64,000 bases of DNA, taken from assembly GCA_002396335.1 (NCBI GenBank), contig DGXN01000010.1, positions 4,467 through 68,466 on the forward strand. Direction: 5' to 3'. The first letter of the stretch is position 1. Every line of letters starts with the position of its first letter. Shown one piece after another: positions 8,025 through 17,071 of this stretch. A model generated the notes under the pieces. That model ran no database searches, was not told the origin of the DNA, and saw only the letters and a list, made by a program, of their open reading frames with translations. Source of the stretch: Bacteroidales bacterium UBA4231 (GTDB lineage: Bacteria; Bacteroidota; Bacteroidia; Bacteroidales; UBA932). A program made the translations under genes and the position numbers.

Positions 8025-10181
8025 ATGGCCCCGACCGTCAGACGAGTGCTCACGCTCGGGGCCGCCGGGCTGGCCCTGCTGTGGCTTTGCTGCCTTCCCA
8101 GGCAGCTTTTCCGCGGCACTTCCTACTCAACGGTGGTGGAAAGCGCGGAAGGAGAATTGCTGGGCGCCCGCATTGCAGACGACGGCCAGTGGCGTTTTCC
8201 TCCTTCCGACAGCCTCCCGCCGCGCTACACGGCCGCCCTCATCCAATTCGAAGACCGCCATTTCTGGTGGCATCCCGGGGTGGATCCGCTGGCCCTCATG
8301 CGCGCCCTTTGGGCCAATCTCCGCAGCGGCCACGTCGTGAGCGGCGGCAGCACCCTGTCCATGCAGGTAATCCGGCTGTCCAGGGGAAACCGGGAGCGCA
8401 CCGTGTGGGGAAAAGTGGTGGAAGCCTTCCAGGCTACGCGCCTGGAAGCCCGTTATTCAAAGAAAGAAGTCCTGGCACTGTACGCCTCCCATGCTCCTTT
8501 CGGCGGCAATGTGGTGGGGCTGGATGCAGCGGCATGGCGGTACTTCGGCCGTCCTTCCGGGGAACTGTCCTGGGGGGAATCGGCCACCTTGGCCGTGCTG
8601 CCGAATGCACCCTCCTCGCTGCATCTGGGCCGCGGACGGGAAGCGCTGCTGGAAAAGCGGAACCGCCTGCTCAAACGCCTCCTGGAGCACGGAGACCTGG
8701 ATGCCGACACCTATGCAGCCGCCTTGGAAGAGCCTCTTCCGGACAAACCGCTCCCCCTTCCCGGCTACGCGTCGCACTTTCTCACGCACTGTCCGCACGG
8801 GCAGCGTACCCGTACCACCCTCCAATTCGCCGTCCAAAAGAGCATAGAGGACCTTGTGGGCCGATGGTCCGCCGAAAAAGCCCGCGAGGGGATTGCCGAC
8901 ATGGCCGCCGTCGTCATGGACAACCGGACGGGAAAGGTCATCGCCTATGTGGGGAACTCCTCGCCGGAGCGGATGCGGCCCGGGATGCAGGTGGACGTGG
9001 CGTCGGCACCGCGGTCTTCCGGCAGTATCCTGAAGCCGCTGCTGTATGCTGCAGCGCTCGAAGACGGCGTGATTCTCCCGCGTACGCTGCTCCCGGACGT
9101 GCCGGTGAACCTGGACGGCTTTGCGCCCCAAAACTTCGACCGGCAATTTTACGGGGCGGTACCGGCCGCGGAGGCGCTGGCACGTTCCCTGAACGTCCCG
9201 TCGGTGTTTCTGCTGCGGCAGTACGGGGTGCCGCGCTTCCATGCCCTCCTCCGCAAATGCGGCCTCACGACGCTGGACAAAGACGCCTCGCACTACGGAC
9301 TGTCCCTGATCCTGGGCGGCGGAGAAACGCGTCTGACCGAGATTACCGCCGCCTACTCAGACATGATCCGGAATTATCTGGAAGGCGGTTCCGCCTGGGA
9401 TCCGCTTGCCACCTGGTACACGCTGGAAGCGCTGAAAGAAGTCAACAGGCCGGACGAACTGGACTGGAGACTCATCCGTTCCGTAAGAAAAGCGGCCTGG
9501 AAAACCGGCACGAGCTACGGATTCCGCGACGCCTGGGCGGTAGGCATGACGCCTGAGTACACGATAGGCGTATGGGCAGGAAACGCTGAGGGGCAGGGCG
9601 TTCCGGGCCTTACGGGCGCAAGTACGGCCGGCCCGGTGATGTTCGATATCCTGAACTTGCTGCAGATCAGCGAAGAATGGTTTCCGGAGCCGGATTTCAG
9701 TGCATGCGGAACGTGGGCGACGGTATGCCCACTGTCCGGATATCTGGCCGGACCCGACTGCCCGCAGAGCGAACAGATCGCGATACCTGACGCCGGACTT
9801 GAAACCGAGCCGTGCCCCTATCACAAAGGCGGGGAATTTGTGCTTCCTCCCTCCATGGAATGGTTCTACAAACCGCATCATCTGGAATATACGGGAGCGA
9901 AAAAGACCGGAAACAGAAAAGAAATGGAGTTTATCTACCCGGCCGGGGGAAGTACACTTCACCTGCCCAGACAGATTTCAGGCGAGGTGGAAGGTGCAGT
10001 ATTCCGCCTTGCACACAGAAATCCGGCCGAAACGGTATGGTGGCATCTGGATAACGAATATATAGGAGAAACACGTTATATCCACGAACTGCGGCTCGCT
10101 CCTGAGCCCGGGAAACATCACCTGACGGCAGTGGACACGGAAGGAAATACGGCATCCGTGTCGTTCACCATCGTGCAATAG
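8025..10181 (+). CDS. pbpC: Penicillin-binding protein 1C (glycosyltransferase/transpeptidase)
   Basis: A 718-residue bifunctional class A PBP that polymerises and cross-links peptidoglycan from the periplasmic side. A single N-terminal membrane anchor covers roughly residues 8-26. The GT51 domain has the catalytic Glu76 in FEDRHFWWHPG and the SGGSTLSMQ motif. The transpeptidase has SxxK at Ser334-Lys337 (SGSILKP), SLN as the second motif, and KTGTSYG at 493. The C-terminal 100 residues match the BiPBP_C domain that defines PBP1C (starting near FIYPAGGSTLHLP). The gene starts 6 bases after the macroglobulin gene. That arrangement is conserved widely and suggests repair of the wall when the envelope is attacked. 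It converges on the fimbrial operon with only 6 bases between the stops. Confidence 0.95.
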   Translation: MAPTVRRVLTLGAAGLALLWLCCLPRQLFRGTSYSTVVESAEGELLGARIADDGQWRFPPSDSLPPRYTAALIQFEDRHFWWHPGVDPLALMRALWANLRSGHVVSGGSTLSMQVIRLSRGNRERTVWGKVVEAFQATRLEARYSKKEVLALYASHAPFGGNVVGLDAAAWRYFGRPSGELSWGESATLAVLPNAPSSLHLGRGREALLEKRNRLLKRLLEHGDLDADTYAAALEEPLPDKPLPLPGYASHFLTHCPHGQRTRTTLQFAVQKSIEDLVGRWSAEKAREGIADMAAVVMDNRTGKVIAYVGNSSPERMRPGMQVDVASAPRSSGSILKPLLYAAALEDGVILPRTLLPDVPVNLDGFAPQNFDRQFYGAVPAAEALARSLNVPSVFLLRQYGVPRFHALLRKCGLTTLDKDASHYGLSLILGGGETRLTEITAAYSDMIRNYLEGGSAWDPLATWYTLEALKEVNRPDELDWRLIRSVRKAAWKTGTSYGFRDAWAVGMTPEYTIGVWAGNAEGQGVPGLTGASTAGPVMFDILNLLQISEEWFPEPDFSACGTWATVCPLSGYLAGPDCPQSEQIAIPDAGLETEPCPYHKGGEFVLPPSMEWFYKPHHLEYTGAKKTGNRKEMEFIYPAGGSTLHLPRQISGEVEGAVFRLAHRNPAETVWWHLDNEYIGETRYIHELRLAPEPGKHHLTAVDTEGNTASVSFTIVQ

Positions 10182-10187
10182 TTTGAA

Positions 10188-11933
10188 CTACTTATGGAAT
10201 AAATAGACCAGTGAGAACCTGGCGCTCGTGGGTGCGAAATAAAGACCTTTGCCGCTTTGCAGCCAGAGAAGTTCGCCGCCGGTCTGGTGCTCGTAGCGGC
10301 GATACTGCGTAAAGACGGGGCCGATGCCGAACTCGGCACTCATGCGCCACCAGGAGCCCAGCGCCCAAGTGTATCCGCCGCCCAATGAGAATTTCACTTC
10401 TTCGCCTTGAATACCGTTGCCCCAAGGAGCAAAGTCGTAATAGCCGGCTCCGAGGGACGCAGAGGCGAACCAGCCTGGCGTGAAATAGTAACGGGCGCCC
10501 AAATCCAGGTGAAGAATCTGGAAAGCGAAAGAGCTGGAGCGGTTTTTCCACCATGGGAAATAATAGTCGGCGGTGATGTCCCAGCGGCGGCCGACAGGCA
10601 CTTCCAGCGAAACATTGACAGCCGTCACGGCATCTGCCAGAAGATTGGAGCCCAAGCCGAAGAGCGCCTTTTTCTCATGTTTCATTTTCGAAACGTCTTC
10701 CGGTTTTGAAACATCGCCTGCCACGGGCTGGTCTGTCGGGACGATTTCTTCAACTTTGGCAGAAGTGTCAACGACATGGCGAAGGGTATCGGCCGGAACC
10801 ACCGGCTCAGTGACGGGAGGTTCGTCCACGGGAGGTTTGGTGACAGTCGGTTCATCCTCTTTGACGGAAGGTTCCGCGGGCACGTCAGAGAAATGGACGT
10901 CCACGGCGCAAAGCTCCGACATGAAGTTTTGCTTCAACTGGCTCCAAGTCTCCCCTCCTCTCAGTCCCAGAAGACTGCGCTTCTTCCCGACGGAAGGCGT
11001 TTCCGCGTTGGTCAGGATTTCCAGGACTTCGTCACGGTCGGCACCGAAATACTCATTTCTCACGGCGCAAGTCAGTTGATCCCAGTCCACCTTACCGGGC
11101 GAAACGACGATGAGCGAATCCGGGTACGAAAGCTCATTCACCAAATACTGACGCACGCTTTGGGCACGCAGTCCGGCCAGCCGGACATTCGCCTTCTCGC
11201 TGCCGTCCGGAGAACTGTAACCCGAAAGAACGATAGGGCCGGCATACCCGGACACAATCTTATTTCTAATCTCCGACAAAAGAGCGGCATTCTGTGCATA
11301 AGAAGGATCCAGATTCCGGTAGCCATTCGGGAAAGCCAGGCGGATATTTCCTTCAGAACAGTCCTCAAAACCCAGAGGTGTCTCGCCGGGTGCATATACG
11401 AAAACAATCTGGGACCGGCGCAGACGGGGGAAGCAATTGTTCTTCAGATCGTCCCAGGCCTCGCCCACCCAAAGCTCTTTCAGCCGGGCTTCCCTGTCGG
11501 CCGCATTCTGTCGGATGATCTTGAGAGCATCCTCCTTCCAGGGATGGGAACTGCGTTCAAGGTACTCCTCGACGCCTTCCCAATCTTCCGCGATGGTCTT
11601 CACGGAAAAAGGAACTGCAGCCAAAGACAGATACCGCTCACGAAGGAATGTCTCCATTCCCTTGGCGCGCTCCTCGGACAGGCGCTTATTATAGGCATAA
11701 GGGCCTTCCGGAGAGGATACCGACAGGATTTCCACACGCACGGGGACGGCTTCTCCCTGTAAGATCTTATCCATGAACTGCACCGTCTGAGCGTTCCCGT
11801 TCAGCTGAGGATCCACGGTGGTCTGGCTCAGGCCGAAGACGACCTGCATATTGACACGCTGCGGGTCGGGGGCTGCCCAGGACAGAAAACTGCAGAGCAA
11901 AGCGACAAGCGATATGACCAGACGACTCTTCAT
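10188..11933 (-). CDS. OmpA-like tandem domain protein with C-terminal DUF3575 barrel (fimbrial operon 1, last gene)
   Basis: A 581-residue exported protein with a plain signal peptide ending at SWA-AP. Residues ~25-335 hold two OmpA-like alpha/beta modules, each with an SSPEGP / SSPDGS loop, a KRLSEERAK / VRLAGLRAQ helix and a following WEG/WDQ helix. Residues ~360-425 form a Pro/Thr/Val-rich spacer (DEPPVTEPVVPADT). The last ~150 residues are a DUF3575 beta-barrel (NVSLEVPVGRRWDI, YYFPWW, LDLGARYYF) ending in an aromatic/basic tail as outer-membrane barrels do. Proteins of this kind regularly accompany Bacteroidales type V pili, but their exact role (outer-membrane platform or assembly factor) is inferred. 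It lies 25 bases after the preceding subunit gene, so it is the distal gene of the operon. Confidence 0.85.
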   Translation of the reverse strand: MKSRLVISLVALLCSFLSWAAPDPQRVNMQVVFGLSQTTVDPQLNGNAQTVQFMDKILQGEAVPVRVEILSVSSPEGPYAYNKRLSEERAKGMETFLRERYLSLAAVPFSVKTIAEDWEGVEEYLERSSHPWKEDALKIIRQNAADREARLKELWVGEAWDDLKNNCFPRLRRSQIVFVYAPGETPLGFEDCSEGNIRLAFPNGYRNLDPSYAQNAALLSEIRNKIVSGYAGPIVLSGYSSPDGSEKANVRLAGLRAQSVRQYLVNELSYPDSLIVVSPGKVDWDQLTCAVRNEYFGADRDEVLEILTNAETPSVGKKRSLLGLRGGETWSQLKQNFMSELCAVDVHFSDVPAEPSVKEDEPTVTKPPVDEPPVTEPVVPADTLRHVVDTSAKVEEIVPTDQPVAGDVSKPEDVSKMKHEKKALFGLGSNLLADAVTAVNVSLEVPVGRRWDITADYYFPWWKNRSSSFAFQILHLDLGARYYFTPGWFASASLGAGYYDFAPWGNGIQGEEVKFSLGGGYTWALGSWWRMSAEFGIGPVFTQYRRYEHQTGGELLWLQSGKGLYFAPTSARFSLVYLFHK

Positions 11934-11958
11934 GAGAGAAAAAGCAGGGACCGGAAAT

Positions 11959-14229
11959 TTAAGGAGTTACCGCAACGGCGGGGCCGAAGTATTTGATTTT
12001 CAAGAATAAACCAAGATTCTTGGCCCGGTTTTCAGCCGCCCGCAGCGGGCGCACGTCGTCAAAGTAGATGGTGTAAATCTTGTCGGTCGTGTCTTCTACG
12101 CTTACGCCATCCTCCTCCGTTGACGGCTTGTTGAGAATGTTGTCAATGAACCAGAAGTTCCAGGGGTCTCCGCCTGCACGGTAATTCCAGTCCGTGAATG
12201 TGGATGAGTAGGACATGCCGGCAAGCGTCTCTCCATCCAGTCTGTCACCGTTTTCCGTTCCGCCCATTTCTACGGCAATGCTGGCTTCCGTAGCCTCAAC
12301 GGTCGATGAGCCGGAAGATCTGCGCTCGGCCTTGAAGGGGTTCAAGGTTGTGGAAGCCATGCGGATGCGGATGGGATACAGGCCCAGAGGGTAATCTCCC
12401 GGGATCCGGACATCCATCTTGTACGTGTCGCAGGTAACGCCATTCACCTGCCGGGTTTCTCCTGTCGCAACCAGCGAAAGCTCACTGCTGCCCGAAGGAA
12501 GGAAGTTAAACTTGTCGATGGTATAGATATTCAGGAAACGCGTCATGCCGGTGAGTTTGTCACGAAGCTCAATCTGGCCGCTTTGCAGGGCCGAGTTGAT
12601 AGACGTACCCAGAGTGAAGGTTATGGCGCCGCGGAAGGTTGTACCGTCGTTACTGACCTGTGTGACGGTGACATTCTGAGAAGCGAAGGAGGAGCGGACA
12701 TCGGTGGTCCAGGCAGCCTTGAAGTCGTCGGCCGTAACACCCGCGGTGCTTTCCCCGCCGGCGATTGCCTTGTAGTCGAAGTAAACTGTCTGCTGGGTAT
12801 TCTGCAGGGCAGGGTCCTGATAAATGAGGTATGTATCCCCCTCGATAGAAAGCTGGAAACGTCCGTCATTCACCGTAGGAACCGTTTCGCTGATGGTGAC
12901 CGTCTGGTTGTTGGCATAGGTGACGGAGTTGACCGCATCATCAAAACTTGCGTAACCTAGTCCTTCCCAAGGTATGCCGAAGATATCCAGCACATAGTTG
13001 TGGTTGCGGAAAATCTTGCAAGGCTCCTGGTTGGAGTTCAGCATCATCAGGGTGTGATACTTGGTCTTGGTAACGGACTGGCCAATCTTATAGACCACCT
13101 TGAGGATAATCTTGGGCGGGTTGCTTTCAAGATTCTCGTCTTCAAAGAGGAAGAGCGGATTGTCAATAGACCTTGTTCCGTCGTAAATCTGTAACATATC
13201 CTCCTCCTTGGCGGTGTAGCGGGAAGCGTCGGCCTTGTCGTACTGGGTAAGGCGGTCTTCTTTCAGCGCCGGAGTGGCCGAGGCGTCGAAATAGCCGTCG
13301 AAGTGGTCGTCGGCATCCTCGTCGTAATAAGGTGCGATGTAACCTTTGTTCAGACCATTGGAGAGAATCCAGTGGATGGACTGGATGGTGTAGTCGGTGG
13401 CGTTTTTCTCCATCGGGTAGTCGACGCCATTGATGGTGATCTTTCCTCCGCTGATCTCGTAATTCTGCCCGTTGACTGTCACAATCTTGCCATCCACAAC
13501 GTCCTGGGCGGTGCGGGGGAAGTCGAACATGTAGCCGAAATCCACCTTGGCCCTGTCCCGCACAAGGTGCACGTTGCTGCCCGGTTGCTTTTTGTAGGTC
13601 ACTGCGCCAGTCTCCTCGTCCACTACTGCCAGGGCAAGCCATGCCTTCATGGCTTCGGAGCTTGCTTCTCCGTGGAAGCCCCAGTAGCAGATGGTACGGT
13701 CGGCCGTGCTCACACTCACCCTTGTGGACTTGATGAGCGTATTTTCATTGCCGCCAATCTGGTCGTTTCCGGGAATATTGGAAGGGACTTCCGTATCAGA
13801 AAGGTCGATTCCGACGTTTCCGATAAAATGGATGCGGGCGGTGCGGGAAGGAACCGTTCCTTCGAAGAGTTCACGTCCGCGGCATACAAGACCGTTATTA
13901 TGATCGTAGGTCTGCTCGACGCCTACGAGAACGGCTTTGCGCCAGCCCAGATAGATGCCTTCGCGGGTGAAGCAGATCAGATAGAGTGTCTTGACCAGAT
14001 CGTTCTGGTCTTCGTTTCCGCCAACTATACTGGCCTTGGTGGAAGGATCCACCGCCTCGCCCGGCAGGTCAAAGCCGATCCTGACGGGCATCTCGGGCTC
14101 ATCCAGGCCAAGTTCTTTAACCAGTTCCGGTGAAACTCCGGCGAAGGAGGGCACATGAAGCTCTTCCCTCATGCAGGAGACGAAGCAGCATGAGAGCACC
14201 AGAAGAGATATGAGAGAAAGCCGTTTCAT
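11959..14229 (-). CDS. Large fimbrial accessory lipoprotein (fimbrillin/DUF4906-like)
   Basis: A 756-residue lipoprotein (MKRLSLISLLVLSCCFVSC, lipobox FVSC, Cys19). The N-terminal part follows the usual plan of FimA/Mfa1-type subunits: a beta strand with a TKA signature (DPSTKAS near residue 64), then VKTLYLICF as the conserved core strand. The rest is beta-rich with no recognised catalytic motif and has the size expected of a minor, tip-proximal fimbrial protein. The start ATG overlaps the stop of the 946-residue gene upstream (ATGA), so translation is coupled. It probably forms the distal pilus with the two neighbouring large subunits. The DUF4906 label is a resemblance in layout, not a verified match. 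Confidence 0.7.
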   Translation of the reverse strand: MKRLSLISLLVLSCCFVSCMREELHVPSFAGVSPELVKELGLDEPEMPVRIGFDLPGEAVDPSTKASIVGGNEDQNDLVKTLYLICFTREGIYLGWRKAVLVGVEQTYDHNNGLVCRGRELFEGTVPSRTARIHFIGNVGIDLSDTEVPSNIPGNDQIGGNENTLIKSTRVSVSTADRTICYWGFHGEASSEAMKAWLALAVVDEETGAVTYKKQPGSNVHLVRDRAKVDFGYMFDFPRTAQDVVDGKIVTVNGQNYEISGGKITINGVDYPMEKNATDYTIQSIHWILSNGLNKGYIAPYYDEDADDHFDGYFDASATPALKEDRLTQYDKADASRYTAKEEDMLQIYDGTRSIDNPLFLFEDENLESNPPKIILKVVYKIGQSVTKTKYHTLMMLNSNQEPCKIFRNHNYVLDIFGIPWEGLGYASFDDAVNSVTYANNQTVTISETVPTVNDGRFQLSIEGDTYLIYQDPALQNTQQTVYFDYKAIAGGESTAGVTADDFKAAWTTDVRSSFASQNVTVTQVSNDGTTFRGAITFTLGTSINSALQSGQIELRDKLTGMTRFLNIYTIDKFNFLPSGSSELSLVATGETRQVNGVTCDTYKMDVRIPGDYPLGLYPIRIRMASTTLNPFKAERRSSGSSTVEATEASIAVEMGGTENGDRLDGETLAGMSYSSTFTDWNYRAGGDPWNFWFIDNILNKPSTEEDGVSVEDTTDKIYTIYFDDVRPLRAAENRAKNLGLFLKIKYFGPAVAVTP

Positions 14230-17069
14230 CAGTTGCCGGTTTGGTTAAGGGAGTTGACTTCTGCAAGAGTAAGGTCGCGGACGCAGCGGACGTATGCGTT
14301 AGTTGCCGTACCTTCAGAACCCGTGGAAACATAAGCGGACGTTCCGTCCAGGGACCAATAATACTGTCCACCAAGAACTTCCACCATGGTAACGCCACTG
14401 GTATAGGCTCCATTCTGATAGTCGATGATCACTTCTATTTCCTGCTTGGTGGGCAGACGCCAGCCCACATACCGTGTTCCGTCCGTCCCTACCTCCATAT
14501 ACGTTCCACAGTGAGTTGCGGCTGTTGTTCCGGAATCTGTCGGAGTTACAGCTCCGAGCTGCGACGCAATCATAAAGGCCGGCGAAACGACTTTATCCTG
14601 GGACTGATAGTTACCATCCAGGACAGGTCTTCCAAGTACGTATTTATCACTGGTGGATGTAACCTGCAGTACATACATGTGATTGTTTGTAAGAGTATTT
14701 CCTACAATATTCCCTATACTATAGTTGCCATTATTGTAATTAATATACCTGCAATACCCGCCCGAGTATATTTTCGCATAATAAATACCTTCTGAAACTT
14801 TAGTACCTGTCTTATTCTCCCAATCTACCCAGCCGCCGGTAGAAGGATTATTACTTTCAGCGTAATATAGTTTAGAGGCATAGGCCCTGCGATAATATGT
14901 ATAAGTGTAGGTATAATATCCTGTCCGAGTTACCCAATAATAATAGCCGTCATCTGCATTATAAACTGCATTGGCCCAACTGGTGTATCCTGTATCATAG
15001 CAGCGCTGATTAGTTGTGTTTGTATTGGTACTTGAAGTTGTTCCAAATATCGCTGATTTTTGAGCGTTAGTCAAGCTGGTTACTGTTTCTTGATCAGTTA
15101 TGTACTTGTCCAGGCCAGAAGCGTTATATTCATCTCTTGTTACAAGATAATAATCATCTGTGACAGCATAAGAATCCCATGTTAAAGCTTCTGTCAGACT
15201 GGTTGTATATTGCGTATCATAGCTTCCGTCCCACCTGGAAGACCAGCTGCCGGTGAAGGACTGGATATTGTCCAGAGGGAAGTGCCGGATATGGATGGGA
15301 ACCGCATCTACACCGCTTGCATTTTTGAGATATACCGTAAAGGTAATGTCTTTCACCGCACGGCTGGCCAGCGCTTCCGATTCGACCTTCAGCATGCCGT
15401 TGGGAGAAAGGGTAATGACAAGCTTTTCCCCATTGGCAACGGTGGCGGTGGTGGGAGCCGTCGACGTAATCACAATGTCGTGCTTTCCGTCGGTATTGGC
15501 ATCCGTGGCCGTAACCAAAGTGCCGGCATCAGTCTTGATCTGTTTGGTCACCGTCCCGCGGATATCTGTAGTATTACCCAGATAATTCACATAGGATACG
15601 GCCAGCGAGGACGGGTTGATATCCACGATACGCCCGTCGTCGGTGGAGACGGAAGCATACCACTGCAGGTCCACGCTTTCATTGCCGTCGCCCTTCAAAG
15701 TATATTCCGTGGGAATGACGGTCAGGTATTTGGTGTCGGAAATCTTAACCGTGGTGGCTTCCTGGGTCATGTTGGTTTCTGTCCAGGGGATTACGTGGTA
15801 CTCGATGCGAAGCTGCTCGTCGGTGGCTTCCAAAGATTCGTTGGAGGCACCGAGCGATGCGATTTCCACATCCACGATGTACACGTGGTTGCGGTCCAGG
15901 GAAGTCACGCTGGACTCGTCGCAGACCGGAATGCGGTAATAGCTTCGGAGCTGGTCGTTGTCGGAATTCCTGGTATAGAACACGGACAGCAGGACATACG
16001 GAATCCGCTTCGAATCCGAACTCCAGTCCACAGGGTAAGTATAAGTGACAAAGGCAAAGCTGTTCTCCGTATTGTCAGTACTCGTTCCTTCCTTGAATGG
16101 CGTGAAGTTGCCGGAGAGGGTTTCCAGGGCCACACTGCCGGGCAGAGGATCGGACGCGTAGGCGATATCGGAACCCGTCAGGCAGATATTCGCAGGCTTC
16201 CAGCGGGGTTCGCCGACAGTCCTTCCAACATAGGCCATGTACTCTTTGATGGAACCGTAGACAATACGTCCGTGCTCGTCCTTCTCGGGTTCGGGATTGG
16301 GGTTGTCAGGCGTCGGCTCCTTTACCATCTTGAGAGACTTGTCGTCACTGAATTTAACCGTCACGATGACCTTGGCGCAGGCGCGCTGCAAATCCACGTC
16401 AAAGACTTGTTCGGCCTTGGAGGGGTCTATCTTCCACCCTTCTATCTTCCCGTCCATCAGGAAGTCCTTCTTTGTGGAATTCATCCAGTTGGATCCGTAT
16501 ACAGGGTCGTCCGTGCCCGGAGAATATCCCAGATAGTACCGGTAAATATCCGGCGTACCGGTTGTAAGCGCCTGCAGGCCGGACAGATTTGACGGGGCAG
16601 CGCCTGCCGCAGTGTGCGGATTGTTGGCAGTGACGTAAATGTCATAGGGGACATCAGGCACATAGCCCTGCTCGGCCCAGTTGCTGGCGAGAGCCTGCTT
16701 GGCCTTGTCCAGAAGGCTTTCGGAGTCGTATTTGTCAGGGTCCACGATCACGCCCTCATCACCGGCATTCAGGTGATACTCCTTAAACCAGGTTTCGGTG
16801 GCAGGGTCGGACTGTCTTTTTACGAAGATATCCAGCGAGCCGAAGAAGTTTTCGCGCAAGTCGTCTCGGGCGTCCACCAAGTCGTCTTTTTGGATGCCGG
16901 CACTGGTGTCTGCCACTTTGGTGGAGACACCGTTGTCCTGCCGGATGGTGGGGCGCACGAACAGGGAAACGCCTGAGCGCAAGTGCTCCGGTTGCGACTC
17001 CCTGACGCAGCCTGCCGCAGACAATGCTGCGACAATCAGACAAACATATATCAACTTACTGCTTCTCAT
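14229..17069 (-). CDS. Giant tip-like fimbrial lipoprotein with C-terminal FISUMP/DUF1566-like domain
   Basis: A 946-residue lipoprotein (MRSSKLIYVCLIVAALSAAGC, Cys21). Residues ~30-420 look like fimbrillin/minor-subunit domains (TKVADTSAG; VRPTIRQDNGVSTK). Residues ~440-600 are Ig-like beta (KYLTVIPTEYTLKGDGNES). Residues ~613-830 are unusual: very rich in Tyr, Asn, Thr and Trp and encoded by clearly AT-rich DNA (about 14580-15230), unlike the rest of the gene. The last ~110 residues (GWRLPTKQEIEVII, YYWSLDG, AYVRCVRDL) have the hallmarks of FISUMP/DUF1566-type domains with a C-type-lectin-like fold. I infer a pilus-tip adhesin. The upstream subunit gene ends 2 bases before this start and the next begins inside its stop codon. 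Confidence 0.72.
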   Translation of the reverse strand: MRSSKLIYVCLIVAALSAAGCVRESQPEHLRSGVSLFVRPTIRQDNGVSTKVADTSAGIQKDDLVDARDDLRENFFGSLDIFVKRQSDPATETWFKEYHLNAGDEGVIVDPDKYDSESLLDKAKQALASNWAEQGYVPDVPYDIYVTANNPHTAAGAAPSNLSGLQALTTGTPDIYRYYLGYSPGTDDPVYGSNWMNSTKKDFLMDGKIEGWKIDPSKAEQVFDVDLQRACAKVIVTVKFSDDKSLKMVKEPTPDNPNPEPEKDEHGRIVYGSIKEYMAYVGRTVGEPRWKPANICLTGSDIAYASDPLPGSVALETLSGNFTPFKEGTSTDNTENSFAFVTYTYPVDWSSDSKRIPYVLLSVFYTRNSDNDQLRSYYRIPVCDESSVTSLDRNHVYIVDVEIASLGASNESLEATDEQLRIEYHVIPWTETNMTQEATTVKISDTKYLTVIPTEYTLKGDGNESVDLQWYASVSTDDGRIVDINPSSLAVSYVNYLGNTTDIRGTVTKQIKTDAGTLVTATDANTDGKHDIVITSTAPTTATVANGEKLVITLSPNGMLKVESEALASRAVKDITFTVYLKNASGVDAVPIHIRHFPLDNIQSFTGSWSSRWDGSYDTQYTTSLTEALTWDSYAVTDDYYLVTRDEYNASGLDKYITDQETVTSLTNAQKSAIFGTTSSTNTNTTNQRCYDTGYTSWANAVYNADDGYYYWVTRTGYYTYTYTYYRRAYASKLYYAESNNPSTGGWVDWENKTGTKVSEGIYYAKIYSGGYCRYINYNNGNYSIGNIVGNTLTNNHMYVLQVTSTSDKYVLGRPVLDGNYQSQDKVVSPAFMIASQLGAVTPTDSGTTAATHCGTYMEVGTDGTRYVGWRLPTKQEIEVIIDYQNGAYTSGVTMVEVLGGQYYWSLDGTSAYVSTGSEGTATNAYVRCVRDLTLAEVNSLNQTGN

Positions 17070-17071
17070 TG

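Noticed and set aside
8081..9556. 491-codon plus-strand frame inside pbpC
   Set aside because: Out-of-frame reading of a gene whose catalytic motifs are all in the other frame.
14229..14400. Calling a diversity-generating retroelement in this window
   Set aside because: There is no reverse transcriptase, accessory gene or second copy of the 3' end here; only the possible target-type domain is present.
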